This document shows positions 27,277-37,997 of a stretch of DNA of 64,000 nt, one piece after another. Position numbers and translations under genes: made by a program. The notes beneath the pieces were generated by a model that ran no database searches, was not told the origin of the DNA, and saw nothing but the letters and a program-made list of their open reading frames with translations. Within the stretch, counting starts at the first letter, position 1, and every line of letters begins with the position of its first letter. The stretch is from Monosporascus cannonballus. Its lineage: Eukaryota > Ascomycota > Sordariomycetes > Xylariales. The DNA lies in the NCBI GenBank assembly GCA_004154925.1, contig QJNS01000124.1, forward strand, positions 124,001-188,000. The letters run 5' to 3'.

Positions 27277-27948
27277 GCGGCTTAATGCTATAAATGCAGC
27301 AACTGGAGACCCCAATATATCTTCGCCCACAGGGGGGAGGCCCAACACTATTACTAGTCGTTACTCCTGGGACGGCGTCCTCGGGACATGTGTAGCACGA
27401 CCACCCGCGACCTAACAAGGTGTCCACTATGCAGTGCAATTACCACAAACCTTCATGTGCTCAGGAACGTGGAATCGAGTATCCGGTGCCGGCAGCGAGG
27501 CATTAGATCAACAAACCTCGGGAGAGCCTGCTGAGAAGCTATACGGGTGCGGCTCACCATCAACACGCTCATGCGCCTCTCCTCGGCCTAGGGCTGTATC
27601 CTCTCACTGCACTCTTCGGCGGCAGTTCCGTGGACAGCTCCTTGCAATGCCATGCTACCTTGGACCCCGCCATTACCCTCGGCGACTGACGTGGCGCGGT
27701 TTCCCCCAGCGGCACGCTATGCCTGTAACAAGTGCAGGAGGGGCTAGAACAGGTAGTGCATTTTAACGAGGCACGTTAGGAGCAAACATGTCGGGTTAAT
27801 ATCTTAAACGCGTCATCACTCAAGTTCCAGAGGGGACCACATCGTCACAGACTCATCTAAGCCCCATAACATTCATGCACTGGTCTAACAGGTAAAGAGA
27901 GGCCAGACGGCAAGCTAACCGGATAGATCGAGCAGCTACTTATCTCGA
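27277..27948. other. Intergenic, no gene seen
   Basis: Balanced composition with only short overlapping frames in several phases and no recognisable motif. It may include the 3' end of the membrane-protein gene. Confidence 0.4.
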
Positions 27949-28560
27949 TCATTGGCGAGTGCCCAAGCCGGAGGAAGCGGTGCTTGCATTGTGACTCCAT
28001 GGCTCCACGATAAGATCTCCTTGTCTTCGACGGGCTTCTTCGTCGACCTGCCGGCACTCCAGGTCATCCAATGTACGGGCGACCTCCACGGCCGGTACTC
28101 TAAGCCCCCCATTTCGGAGCTGTAACTCCACGACATTTTGCGGACAAGCTCCCTGTCTCTGGCGCACGGTTTCCCTAGCATGCTGGCGATTTAGGTCGTT
28201 TAACGTGCGGGCAACCTCCTCGGGAGGTAATATAACTTTCCCATTTCAAAGCTGTGGCTCCGAAACTTCCCGCGGACGGGCTCCTTCTCTCCGGCGGGTT
28301 CTTTCTTCGGCACGCTGGCGGTCCAGGTCGTGCAAGATGCGGCGGACCTTATTAAGCGGGACTCTAACAGGCTCCCATAGGGCTTCGCGGAAAGCCTGTA
28401 AAGTCGGGTCGTCAACAAGGACTCTTACCGGCTCGTTTCATAACTATGTATCTTCGCGTTCCCCTCGGGCCCCGTTTCGAGCGCGTCGATGATCCAGATC
28501 TTCCAGCGTAGGGCGGATCTCATTAAGCGGTACCGTAACTGGCTCCGTTCGTAGCATGTG
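27949..28560 (-). pseudogene. Decayed gene for a tandem-repeat (about 44-residue unit), Arg/Glu-rich protein
   Basis: A single minus-strand frame, read from about 28560 down to 27949, contains several copies of a unit of about 44 codons. Each runs from EPV.VPL to an (E/K)(V/I)(A/R)R.L.DL.RQRA core, then a RRR(E/Q)GA-like charged stretch and an E.QL end. Core copies are EVARTLDDLECRQ (near 28040), EVARTLNDLNRQH (near 28170), KVRRILHDLDRQR (near 28320) and EIRPTLEDLDHRR (near 28500). At least three in-frame stops interrupt it, one being TGA where a sister copy has CGA, which is one C-to-T step. Amphipathic, coil-like. I do not recognise the family. No start codon or introns were defined. Confidence 0.62.
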
Positions 28561-29408
28561 TAAGCGTAAACGGCATGAGCCGTTGCGCGGAATAGGGAGA
28601 AAAGAAATCAAATAATAGGTGCCCATGCGTAACAGACAAAGGGTCGAACGGACGAAATAGACGTAACTACCATCGAACCAAAGGACCAGGAGACAGCAAC
28701 AAGTGGTCAAGGGAGGGGTCAATGCGCAATTATAGCTGGCGTTATCGGAACATAAACTTCCAGTAGCCGGCGACTTTGCAAAGTGCGTTCAAAGCTGCTT
28801 CAAGATCGCGACTCCTCCGCCCACGGCATGGATCCTTGCCAGGGGAGGTCCAGATTAATGGCATCCGACCGGAATAATAATATGCCATGACGCAGCGCTC
28901 GGCCGGGCGTCACATTTTGCGAACAAAGTGGTCTAATGGATATAGGGACGGCGGCCCCGCACAAGATCAAAAATCAATATAGTCAGGGGCTAATACGTAC
29001 AACGACACCGTGGCGCACGTTTCAGGGGCATGCGACTGATAAGCTCTGCCGTGGCCGGACCTAGGCGATATTGGAAGCCTGTTGGCCTTCTTTCACGAGA
29101 CATAATCGGAAGGACCGCGGCCGCAAGATGAGGATTGGAACGGCCCAGTAGAAAAACAAGGAGAACATTATTCCTCAGCTAATATTATCAAGCGATCAGA
29201 ATTTAGAACTTATAAGACCTAGTGGAGGGAATGACGAAAGCCCTGGACACCAGGGGCAATTTTGTGATGACGTCATGGTACATGGTTACTGAGTAATCCA
29301 ACCGCGAGTGACCCACTGGCTCGCGTCAGTATATGGCTCGCTTTCACCTTTGACACCCACGATGATCCACCTAAAAGACCTAGAAAAATATCATCATCAG
29401 CACGCGTG
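28561..29408. other. Intergenic, no gene seen
   Basis: Only short chance frames. The 5' end of the repeat-protein relic may extend into 28560-28720, where a minus frame is open but shows no repeat unit. Confidence 0.4.
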
Positions 29409-29744
29409 ATGCTCACCGTAAAACGTGCCGCACGTATAAGGCTTAGCAGTCGACTTGCTCCGCGCATCCTCCGCAGCCGTGGGGCGGCTGGCATGGCGGT
29501 CCAGCCGCAGACAGAATCTCGGAGCAAAGCAGAGGTTCGGAAGCAGGAAGATGCGCCGACGACGAAAGGCGGCACTGCGGCAGAACAGAAGCACAAGAAG
29601 ACCACGGCCGAGCTGGACCAGGAACTGCAGCAGAAGATGTCGGGCATAGCCGGAGACGGCGGGGCCGCCGGCGTGGAGTACGAAGACGGGAAGCCGGTCG
29701 CCATGAAGCGGAGCGTCAGGAACAACATGTTCCGATACATATGA
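29409..29744 (+). CDS. Small conserved fungal protein, function unknown
   Basis: A 111-residue single-exon frame opening at ATG 29409 (MLTVKRAARIR). The N-terminal third is basic and may be a mitochondrial targeting sequence. The middle is charged (KAEVRKQEDAPTTKGG). The C-terminus ends DGGAAGVEYEDGKPVAMK then RSVRNNMFRYI. I recall this ending from small hypothetical proteins widespread in Pezizomycotina; that is memory, not a search. GC at third positions is high, unlike the neighbouring non-coding sequence. The minus frame over it is a shadow. An upstream exon cannot be excluded. Confidence 0.65.
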   Translation: MLTVKRAARIRLSSRLAPRILRSRGAAGMAVQPQTESRSKAEVRKQEDAPTTKGGTAAEQKHKKTTAELDQELQQKMSGIAGDGGAAGVEYEDGKPVAMKRSVRNNMFRYI

Positions 29745-30508
29745 CGGCTCTCTGGGACTTTGATCCGAGGCTTTGGGAATCTGCAGCTCTCACAGACTGC
29801 CTCGAGCTGTTGGGTCACCATCCCTCTCAAGGCGCAACGCTCCGAAATTCCGGGCTCGACGATTCCACTGTCTCTAAGATTCGGTGAAGAACGCCCGTTG
29901 CTGTCTGGAGCACATGAGATACGCTGACACGCCTCACATCCATGACATCACAGCCTACTGTGGCACTCTCGGCATCGGCTAGCTATGCACCTTCCAGCTC
30001 CGTAACAGTTGCGGGCTGAGTCGTGAGGCGTATCGCGATTATTATACAAGGCTAGCAATCAGAAGCTAGACGGAGCAAGAAGCAGACAATGGATTACTAC
30101 GAGGAAACGCCGTATACTGTATACTATGAAAACGCCAAGCAGGATTTCCCACGAATACTGGCCTCCTGACAAAAGGTGTGGGTCCACGGGCGACCGAGTT
30201 TAGTCAGCGGGACGGTTCCCTCCGAACTAACAAAGACTTGCGGCTCCGGAACCCGCAATGGAAGAGGGGCGTACATAGAAGCGATCATCATCTCGCCAGG
30301 AAGCTGACTGGATTGAGTAGTTCGGCTTCAGCGATGGCAGTCGTCCAAAGCCCACCAATAGCAATAGCATACCCCTGGAAGCTTGGTGTCTCGTCATGAC
30401 TATTTCTCTCGCACGTCTCCCCAGTGTTTCCCAACATGCCTTCAAGATCATTGCTTTGACTGCAGTGCTCCATATATAACGATTATATTTTGAATCGCCA
30501 TTGCCTCC
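29745..30508. other. Intergenic; upstream region of the AA9 gene
   Basis: No gene supported. A 26-codon frame at about 30090 (MDYYEETPYTVYYENAKQDF) has odd Tyr-rich composition but no other support. A TATATAA-like stretch near 30472-30489, some 20-40 bases before the AA9 start codon, could be its core promoter. Confidence 0.4.
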
Positions 30509-31638
30509 ATGATGCTGAAATCGATCGCTGCCGCCTTCCTCGTCGCCGCCGCCTCGGCGCACCAGAACCTGCACCAGTTCTGGGTCAACGACGTGAGCCC
30601 GGGCTACGAAGTCGGGATCCGCAGAGCACCCAGCAACAATCCAGTGGTCAGTCCTCCTCAAGCCGCCCGCCCCTATCCATCCAAAAAAAATATATAAAAT
30701 AAATAAATAAAATAAAATAAAATGAAGGTAAAATTAAAAAAATATCAGCTCCAGCCCACTAGACAGACAGGCCCAGCCAGTCAGTAGTATTCCCGGTAAG
30801 CTTGCGCTCACAATACAAAAAAAACACAGACCGACGTGAAGAGCAACGACATCGTCTGCAACGTGGGCGGCACGAGCGGCGCGGGTGTGAAGACGGTCGC
30901 CGCCCGCGCCGGCGACACCATCACGGTGCAGTGGGACCAGTCGACGCACCCGGGCCCGATCACACACTTCCTGTACGGGCCCGTCAACGGCGCCGCGGCG
31001 TCGGCGTCGGGCGTCGGCGCCGGCTGGTTCAAGATCGACGAGCTGAACTACGAAGGCGGCCGCTGGGCCAACGAGATCATGTCCGCCAAGGACATGAAGC
31101 ACAGCTTCAAACTCCCCGCCAGGCTGGCGAGCGGCGAGTACCTCGTGAGTCGCAAGTCGGGGGCCGCGTGCCCTGTCCCGCTCCTCGATGATTCCTAAGG
31201 AGCGCCGCCGACGAGAGGGGAGATGTGGCTAACGTCGTGTTCTTTTAACCGCGATCGTAGCTCCGTTCCGAGATGCTCGCGCTCCACGGCGCCCAGACCG
31301 TCGAGGGTGCGCAGGTAAGGGAGTTTCCCGTCCGGTAATTGCTACACTCAATAGTGGGCTCGCGTGCTGACCCCGTTCCCGGCAAGTTCTACATCGGCTG
31401 CGCGCAGCTCAAGATCACGGGCCCCGGCGGTTCCTGCAGCCCCAAGATCTCGCTTCCCGGCGCCTACAACGCCCAGGACCCTAACATCTACATCCCAAAC
31501 TTCTACTTCGGCTTCGACCCAACCACCTACGTCGCCCCCGGCGGCAAGGTTGCGACTTGTTGTACGTCTGTCCCCTTATTTAACATCGCCTTCACCCAAG
31601 CATCGGTTCACGTGGCAGCTGGGGTGTATTATGCCTAG
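30509..31638 (+). CDS. AA9 lytic polysaccharide monooxygenase (formerly GH61), secreted
   Basis: Model join(30509..30646, 30830..31144, 31261..31314, 31387..31638), 252 residues. All four exons are in phase 0; introns begin GTCAGT, GTGAGT and GTAAGG, and those at 31145 and 31315 have TAAC/CTGAC branch points. A signal peptide (residues 1-17, ending AAASA) leaves His18 as mature residue 1, the first ligand of the copper histidine brace. The second is His86 in QSTHPGPITH. Cys56 (DIVCN) and the Cys in FYIGCAQL match the usual disulfide. AA9 enzymes oxidatively cleave cellulose and related glucans outside the cell. Intron 1 (183 nt) is long and contains an AT microsatellite. There is no CBM1 or linker. 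The sequence after GKVATC is uncertain: a GTACGT at 31562 could open another short intron. Confidence 0.88.
30686..30724 (+). repeat. AT microsatellite in AA9 intron 1
   Basis: A run of AAATA/AAAATA units inside the first intron of the AA9 gene. Confidence 0.7.
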
Positions 31639-32019
31639 TGAGACTGACATCAGCAATCGCAGCGTAAATGCCGGCAGCCGAGCGTAGAACGCATCGTGCG
31701 GGCAGTTAGCCGATTGCGGCCGGTGACGGAATGCACTTGGGTTCTGACAGTCGTTTCCGCAACAAAGCGCTACCCGGCTGAAATTTATCAAGTAGCCGGC
31801 CATGCGTCGAAAAGACCTGGCTGGGGTGGACGATATAAGCCGTTCGGTTCGAAGCGATACTTCAATGTACATATTCGCAGCACTTATTGTAAATAAACAG
31901 CAGCTCAATTCTGCTTACCGCACCAGATTAATGAGCCCTTTCCATTCATGTTCTACAAGTTACCGCCGCCTCACCCAGGCACGCAACCCGGCACGCATGC
32001 ACCTCCCTGCGTACAATAT
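31639..32019. other. Downstream region of the AA9 gene, no gene seen
   Basis: Only overlapping short frames. It may contain the AA9 3' UTR. Confidence 0.4.
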
Positions 32020-32642
32020 CTAAGCACAAGCGAACTCCCTTAAGCCTAGCAGGTTGAAGCCGGCATGTAAAAGACGGCGGCCTCCCGGCATCCTCGGAGA
32101 CACGTACTGGTGACCCGGCGGGTAGGCCGCGTTGGGCGCGCGGGGGAGGTCGTGGTCCGCGAAGGAGACGACGCCGTTGCCTGCGTGCGCGCGTGCGTGC
32201 GTGCGTGCGCATCCGCGTCGATCTGTCCAGTTTTCCCTTGTCTTCGACTAGCCCAGGCACCAACTAGGCCCACGCACTAGCCAGGCGAAACCAGGGAATG
32301 GAAGAGCAACCCCAGAAGGAAATCCGCGTCCCAAATACAGCCACGGATTGTTCCCGGTCGCCGCGGGCATGTCCAACGGCAACCTCGCCGGGGGCAGGGC
32401 AGGATCTGGTCCCCCGGGCGCAGCGATGGGCTGGACGTGAACGCGGCCTGGACGCCGTCTATGCCGTGATTGCGCGACGGCCCCGGGCCAGCCCCCGTAC
32501 CCACGCCAAGCACGTCCTCGTACGGGTACTCTCTCCAGCGGCCGTCGGGAAACGGGGTGTTCAGGCGCCAACCAGCCGGCACGAGACGCCGATCGTCTAC
32601 GCATCCGCGGTCTCGCGTGGATCCGGTTAGTCCGTCGGTCAT
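32020..32642 (-). pseudogene. Unresolved GC-rich coding remnant, possibly two exons, minus strand
   Basis: Two protein-like stretches. From ATG 32642 downward a frame is open with GWRLNTPFPDGRWREYPYED. A second frame (about 32178 down to the stop at 32020) reads NGVVSFADHDLPRAPNAAYP, then PGHQYV. Between them lies a simple GTGC repeat (32181-32210). Its minus-strand end, CGCAG, could serve as an acceptor, so the two may be exons of one gene. I found no clean donor, and a second overlapping frame (LDMPAATGNNPWLYLGRGF) looks equally protein-like, which suggests frameshifts. The family is not recognised. Confidence 0.28.
32181..32210. repeat. (GTGC)n simple repeat
   Basis: Thirty bases made of GTGC/GCGT units with an internal GCGCGC. 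Confidence 0.85.
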
Positions 32643-33088
32643 GTCTGGTCCGCGAACCCGCCCGTTCCACTGGGAAGTGGAGGTGGGACAGAGGTCTTAA
32701 CTGGATGATTCGCTCATCAAAGCGGAGTTGGCATCGGACGAGAGCAGCTCAATGCACCAAAGCTGCCTGAAATATGCGGAGTTGCGCGAGAACGAAGGAG
32801 ACAACACAGCTGCACAGAGAAGATTCGGTAACAAAGCACGCAATGTGTTATAAATTAGCAAATACCCTCAGCAGAACCTGAAGCGCTATAGACACTCCTT
32901 TTGGTGTCTCATACCACGCATCCATTCATTCATAGCCCGCGAACTCCGAATTCTAACCCTGAGCCAGTGAACGCCATATATAAAGCAAATCGCTGTTCCT
33001 CCCATGATTGATACCGGGACGTCTGTGACCCCGCTTGTGATGATCGCAAGGGGGTTGTGTCTGGATCTGGATTTCTGACGCGGGGAGC
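32643..33088. other. Intergenic downstream of FEN1, no gene seen
   Basis: No supported frame. The sequence nearest 33088 is expected to be the FEN1 3' UTR. Confidence 0.4.
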
Positions 33089-34401
33089 TCAAGCTCCTCC
33101 GCGAGGCTTTGCCTTGAGCTTGGCCTTCTCCTTCTTCTCCTCCTTGAGCTTCTTCTTCTTGGCCTCGTTCTGCTCTTCCAGCTTTCGCTTGTGGGCCTTC
33201 TTCTCCTCTTCGGTCTTGGCGATGGGCTTGAAAAAGCCTTCCAGCCGGGACTGCTGTGAGCTCTTCATGTGCTTCTCCAGTCTGGCGCCACCTGAGCGGA
33301 CTCTGTCCTCGCTGAAGTTCTTCTCGTTAACTAGGAACTGGACGAGTCCTTCGATGTCCGGCTTCTCCCACTTGAAATCGCACAGCGGGTCGTCAGCCTT
33401 GCGGACGTCGGGTTCGAAGAACAGGGCGCGTGCGTCGGCGAAGGGCCAGTCCTCAGGTACAGTGTATTTTGATTTGGGGTCATTCTTCATAAAGTCGACA
33501 ACCTTCTCGAGCGTGCCATGCTCTCGGATGAGCTTCAGGGCAGTGTGAGGACCGACCTTGGGAATGGGATCGACGTAGTCGCAGCCGAGCAGGATGCAAA
33601 GATCGACGAACTAATCCGAGTCAGTTTGCTCATCGCACGCCATCGAGCGGACGGAACTTGCCTGTTTGCGATCCATTCCCAAACCGTCCAGCACTCGGTC
33701 CAAATGGATCTCCTGGATAGGCTCCTTTCTCTGCTCGCTGAAAGTGAGATGTCGCAAGAGGATGGGGCTGTCAAAGCAGAGGGTGTCCATATCCTCGCTC
33801 GCCGCGGCGTAGACCTTTCCGGCCCTGGCCAAGATGGCGCATTGCGCCTCGGCCTCGGTAGGCGCGATGATGTAGGGGATGCCCATCAGCTTCAGCAGTC
33901 TCTGGCATTCCTCGTTGTGCTCTCTCGTGACTCTGACCGTGCGCCTCGAGAACTTCTCGACGTCGTCGGCCGTACCCGTCTCCTTTGCTTCCTCGAGCGA
34001 CTCCTTCGCCTCGGCCTTGCGTTGGAAGCGACGGGCCAGTTCGCCGGACTTCAGCTTAGGCGGCGCGCCGTCGAAGACATAGAGGGGCTTTATGCCGTTC
34101 TCGACCATGCGCAGGGTGCGGTAGAACATTCCCATGATGTGAGAGGTCGTCTCGCCTTCCTCGTTCATCAGCTGCTGGCCATCGGAGCGGACCGCGATCA
34201 TGAAGCTGTAGATGCTCATCGATGCATCCTGAACCAGGTGTAGCTTTTTAGTATCGCCCTTAAAGTTGAGATATATCACAGATGAGGCTAATTAATACTC
34301 ACAATCGCGACCTTCCGTCCGAACTGGTTCTTGATGTCACCCTCTTTGATCGCATCGGGGGCCTCATCTTTGACTACCTGAAACAGGTGCTTAATACCCA
34401 T
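33089..34401 (-). CDS. RAD27: Flap endonuclease 1 (FEN1/Rad27)
   Basis: Model complement(join(33089..33610, 33662..34228, 34303..34401)), 395 residues, the usual length. It removes 5' flaps in Okazaki-fragment maturation and long-patch base excision repair in the nucleus. It starts [10 protein letters not shown]. Catalytic acids sit at the canonical positions: Asp34, Asp86 (VFDGAPP), Glu158 and Glu160 (PTEAEAQ), Asp179 and Asp181 (SEDMD), Asp233 (LLGCDY). The PCNA-binding box QSRLEGFF is at about 342-349 and is followed by a Lys-rich tail. Intron 1 (34229-34302) starts GTGAGT. Intron 2 (33611-33661) starts GCAAGT, a GC-AG intron with a CTGAC branch point and TAG end; removing it joins GMDRKQ to [10 protein letters not shown] as the family requires. 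The gene looks intact. The MFS gene lies upstream on the same strand. Confidence 0.97.
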
Positions 34402-34886
34402 CTTGGCGGTTTCTGTTGGCAATCCCAAAAGTCAAGGTGTCTACTAGAAAATTGTTACGGTCTGCAGGTTCAGGAACTGGGCCGCGGAACATTGAATCGG
34501 GACGAATGGGTTGAGGAAGGAATGAAGATGAGGGTGATGTCACGACCAACCTCGAAAAGTTGAGACGCGTCGGAAATCAATTAACTAAAGTTAGCGTGTT
34601 GCGCCTTCTGTCACTTGGGCAGGTGGGGCTATTGCTACAGGCTATAGTTGGACACTTGGGAATTGGATTCACAGCTGACAGACACCTGTCAGTCTCAGCC
34701 GTCCCATCCTCCCCTCTTCAAGCTTCTCTCCAAGCCATATGGGCTGGCTACTCACAGCTTATTAATGGCATTTATTTAATGCCATCATCTCCGTAGTTGT
34801 AGCTTAAAATGTCCAACAAAGATTGGATCTATGCGCTCTAAAACACAGGCAGCCCAACACAATGCTCTACAGGGCCACGACGCCAT
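34402..34886. other. Intergenic: FEN1 upstream region and MFS 3' region
   Basis: About 485 bases between two minus-strand genes, holding the FEN1 promoter and 5' UTR. An imperfect inverted repeat (CAGCTGACAGACACCTGTCAG, near 34672-34692) is the only notable structure; no regulator can be named. Confidence 0.45.
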
Positions 34887-36905
34887 CTAAATCGTATACC
34901 GATAATGCGGGCTCTCGTCACCCAATTCCGCAAGCTGCTCCTCCGACATGGTTTCGTATTCAGCACGGATGGGTCCCCCGGCCGCACGCTTCTTGTTCTG
35001 CCTGTCGTAATAAAACCACAGGATCCCGTGGATGCCGGTAGTCATCCCCACGAGGGATAGTGAGACGGCGTTGCCCAGGATGTAACGCGGAGCATAAGTG
35101 GACAGGCTGCAGCCACCGTGTCAGTCATCATCCATCGGACGGGGCCGCTTGTCTGTAACGGGGATCGCGAGTTCGCACTTACTATATGAACGGCGCAATG
35201 ACGCCAGCCGAGTTGCCTATGGTGAGCTGCATGCCGTTGGCCGTCACCTTCTTGCCGTATCGAGGACTGTTGTTGGGCAGCTACGGGGATCGTGTTAGCC
35301 CCAACATGCAGGGAGTAGTATTGCAGAGAATCTCAAGGCACTCACCCATGCTAGAGGCAGCCCAACAAGGACATAGAGCCCAGTGGCAATCAGAATGGCA
35401 CTACAATCCTGGCGTCAGCTAGGTAACCCCGGCAATAGATAATGGGGGAAGTAAGCGCATACCCAAAGTAGTGCACACCCGCAGCGGAATCCGAGAGCAG
35501 TACGCCATATCCAACAACACTCACGGATCCGAAGATCACGCAGAAAAGTCCCCGCATCTGTTTCCGGTCCGATAACCAGGCAACAGCCATATAGGTCACC
35601 GTGCCGACGAAGTAACAGGGGATTGTGAGAAGCTGGATCTCCGCCACCGACCACTCGCCTAGACCCCTAATGATCGTGGGTAGAAAAGTGGAATAGCCTG
35701 CCCTCGCCATATTAGTGATCGTCCCCGACTCGTTGCCACTACGGCTACTAGAGTTACGTCGACGGAGCGAATTTGAACTCACCGTACAGCATAGTATCCC
35801 CACCAAATTGGGCAACGCAAAACGCCCAGACTTTCCAGTCCTTGAAGGCCGCGAGCATATCCTTCTTGCTGAACTCCTGCGCACTGGCTGTATCGCCGTA
35901 ATTCCGGCGGAACCGCGCGGCCATCAGCTTCTTCTCGTTTTCGTTCAAGAAATACGCATGTTCCGGATTATTCGGCAGCAAGAAGAATGTCGCAATACCC
36001 AATAGAACACTCGGTATGCCCTCAATGATCATGATCCATCTCCAACCGCTCATCCCCGCGATTCCACCCATGTGCCCGATGCCGTATGCCAGGAGCCCAC
36101 CCAGCGCACCAGCTACTGCTGCGCTCACGAACAGGTATCCGACACGGATTGCTAGTTCGCCTTTGGTGTAAAAGAAGGTCAAGTATACGTTCAAGCCGGG
36201 AAATAAGCCGGACTCTATTGCCCCTAAAATCAGACGGACAGCAATGAGCGAACCATAGCTATGCACGAACCCGGTGCACATTGCCACGATCCTATAATAT
36301 GGTCAGATATACTTGGGGAAATCGAGTGGGGCAAGGGTACTACGCACCCCCAGCCAAATGCGATGAAGGCAATCCATCTCTGTGGGGTGAAGGGTTTGAG
36401 GACGAGATTTGAAGGTATCTCGAAGAGGATATCTACAGTACAGCGTTAGTGGTTGAGACCAACGGGCAACTCACAGTCGCGCATCCAGGAGTTGGGTGAC
36501 ACGGCATCAATTTTCCCATGCGTGGTAAATGATAAGCTGCTAGGATTGGGTTAATCTGGGGATGACTGACAGGTCACGAAGAGAATTGACACGGCAACTT
36601 GGTATTGATCTCCGATCAATCCCAAGTCGCTTTCCAAGCCATACAGACGTGCGTTTCCGATGTTCACTCTAAAGCCTTATCAGCGGGAAGCCGGACTCAG
36701 GGGTCGGCATGCATGGGTAGATAGAATACCGGTCCAGGAAGCTGAATGTGTATAGGAGCATGACCAGGGGGACGATATGGCGGTCGAGCTTAGCAACAAG
36801 CTTCTTCTCGTCGACACCGAAAGTCGGGTCGTCCACTGTACCGGCGCCGGCATCAGGGGTCAGGGTCCCGGCCTTGATGTCGGAAGCGTCGGGCGTTTTC
36901 GCCAT
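34887..36905 (-). CDS. MFS transporter of the anion:cation symporter (Dal5/allantoate permease-like) family
   Basis: Eight exons: complement(join(34887..35106, 35183..35280, 35346..35400, 35463..35697, 35783..36291, 36348..36432, 36571..36668, 36730..36905)), 491 residues. All seven introns have GT..AG ends and phases that restore family motifs: FLDRVNIGNARLYGLESDLG, VTYILFEIPSN, GLFPGLNVYLTFFYTKGE, GWRWIMIIEG, LPNNPEHAYFL, GLPLAWLPNNSPRYGKK and ANGMQLTIGNSAGVIAPFIY. Twelve membrane segments are expected, with cytosolic ends. The family imports organic anions such as allantoate, nicotinate, pantothenate and other carboxylates at the plasma membrane by proton symport; the substrate here cannot be read from sequence. 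The start ATG 36905 gives a 40-residue hydrophilic N-terminus. Appears intact. Confidence 0.95.
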
Positions 36906-37236
36906 TCCGTGGTCCGGGCACGAAATGCCTGTCGGAAGAAAAGCTCGGGAAGTGGGTCGTCTGGCAACACAATGCGCCCTCGATGGATAATCGCTCAGCC
37001 GCGGCGCGCAGAGCTACTCAACGTTCGCCTGACGAATCCGCAAAATCACGAAAAACAAGGTAGCAGTATTCTTCTAAGATTTACTGCCGGAGAGCGTATG
37101 GCGATTGCCGCGACAAGTTTTCGCTTGAGTCGCACGGTGAGGAAAAATCAGTCACCCTCTGGTGGGGACTCGGCGCGATCTAGACCGGGGAGGATGGGAC
37201 GCTCCGCTGATGACGTTCCTCGCCACGTTCGGGGGA
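36906..37236. other. Upstream region of the MFS gene
   Basis: No gene supported; it presumably carries the MFS promoter. Overlapping short plus frames (36748-37244) are shadows of exon 1 or chance. Confidence 0.4.
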
Positions 37237-37878
37237 CTATATAGGAATTCCTCCGCCCGTCCCATTTGGCGTTACCAGACGAGTCTGCCATCGACTCCGG
37301 CCGATATCGATATGAAGGTGTAAGACATATAGTAGGGCCAGACAGCCCGACAAGACCGTAAATTGTCGGACTTCCACCCCCGCCAGTGAGGACCCCCAGG
37401 TGAAGGCATTATGATACCAAGTCCAGCGATGGTCAGTTAGAGTTTCATCCGCGACCCAAATGCAGGGATCAGCTCCAAGGAGGGGGGGTCCACAAAAGGT
37501 GCCATAGCTCCGGTCTCTTTGAAGATCCATTTTAGCAGTAAGCGTTATCTGATCAGCGTTATCGGAACAGGGCATGACAAGGGCTGATCGTGTCACTTCG
37601 TGGCTCCTGGAATCGCCTGCGCCATCGGCCCCAAGACGTTGGCGCATCGATGATGGTGGGGTCCCAGGCTTGTATTTGGGCAGGTCGTTAACCGCTGCTA
37701 GTCGGCGAATGGAGATAAGGTGGAGAATGACGCTGACCAAATCTGTAAGATATTCACAAGGCTGTTGAGAGTCGCCGAGAAAGTTGGTATAAAATGAAAG
37801 GGGGGAGACGATGAGGATAAGATGGCAGATCACGTAAAGGGGCCGACGACACGAATGTAGATAGGTGGGCAGCAACAT
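37237..37878 (-). CDS. Hypothetical open frame, about 213 residues, doubtful
   Basis: The frame is open on minus for 233 codons, with the first ATG at 37878 (MLLPTYLHSCRRP). It has a hydrophobic start (CHLILIVSPLSFYTNFLG) and a hydrophobic segment near the end (TVLSGCLALLYVLHLHI). The middle is low in pattern, and no family is recognised. Its length is unusual for chance in balanced DNA, but codon usage is not distinctive and there is no intron evidence. It could be a spurious frame. Confidence 0.25.
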   Translation of the reverse strand: MLLPTYLHSCRRPLYVICHLILIVSPLSFYTNFLGDSQQPCEYLTDLVSVILHLISIRRLAAVNDLPKYKPGTPPSSMRQRLGADGAGDSRSHEVTRSALVMPCSDNADQITLTAKMDLQRDRSYGTFCGPPLLGADPCIWVADETLTDHRWTWYHNAFTWGSSLAGVEVRQFTVLSGCLALLYVLHLHIDIGRSRWQTRLVTPNGTGGGIPI

Positions 37879-37966
37879 ATAAAGAGCTGTCTGTACAAGG
37901 AAACTGATAAGTCGACAAGTAGACAAGAAGTGGACCACCGTATTTGCAGATGGGTCCCTAGTAGGC

Positions 37967-37997
37967 TTTTTTTTTTGGGGGGGGGGTTGGGGGGGGC
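37967..37997. repeat. Homopolymer T then G tract
   Basis: About ten T followed by two G runs broken by TT. A low-complexity tract, prone to assembly or sequencing error. Confidence 0.85.

Noticed and set aside
32298..32630. 110-codon plus frame
   Set aside because: Antisense to better protein-like minus frames in GC-rich DNA, where long chance frames are expected.
33518..34243. 241-codon plus frame
   Set aside because: Antisense shadow of FEN1 exons 2 and 3.
36777..37244. 155-codon plus frame
   Set aside because: Antisense to the MFS first exon and its upstream region; no motif.
37967..37997. G-rich tract as a G-quadruplex or telomere-like site
   Set aside because: It is a simple T/G homopolymer run with no repeated TTAGGG units; likely low-complexity or error-prone sequence.
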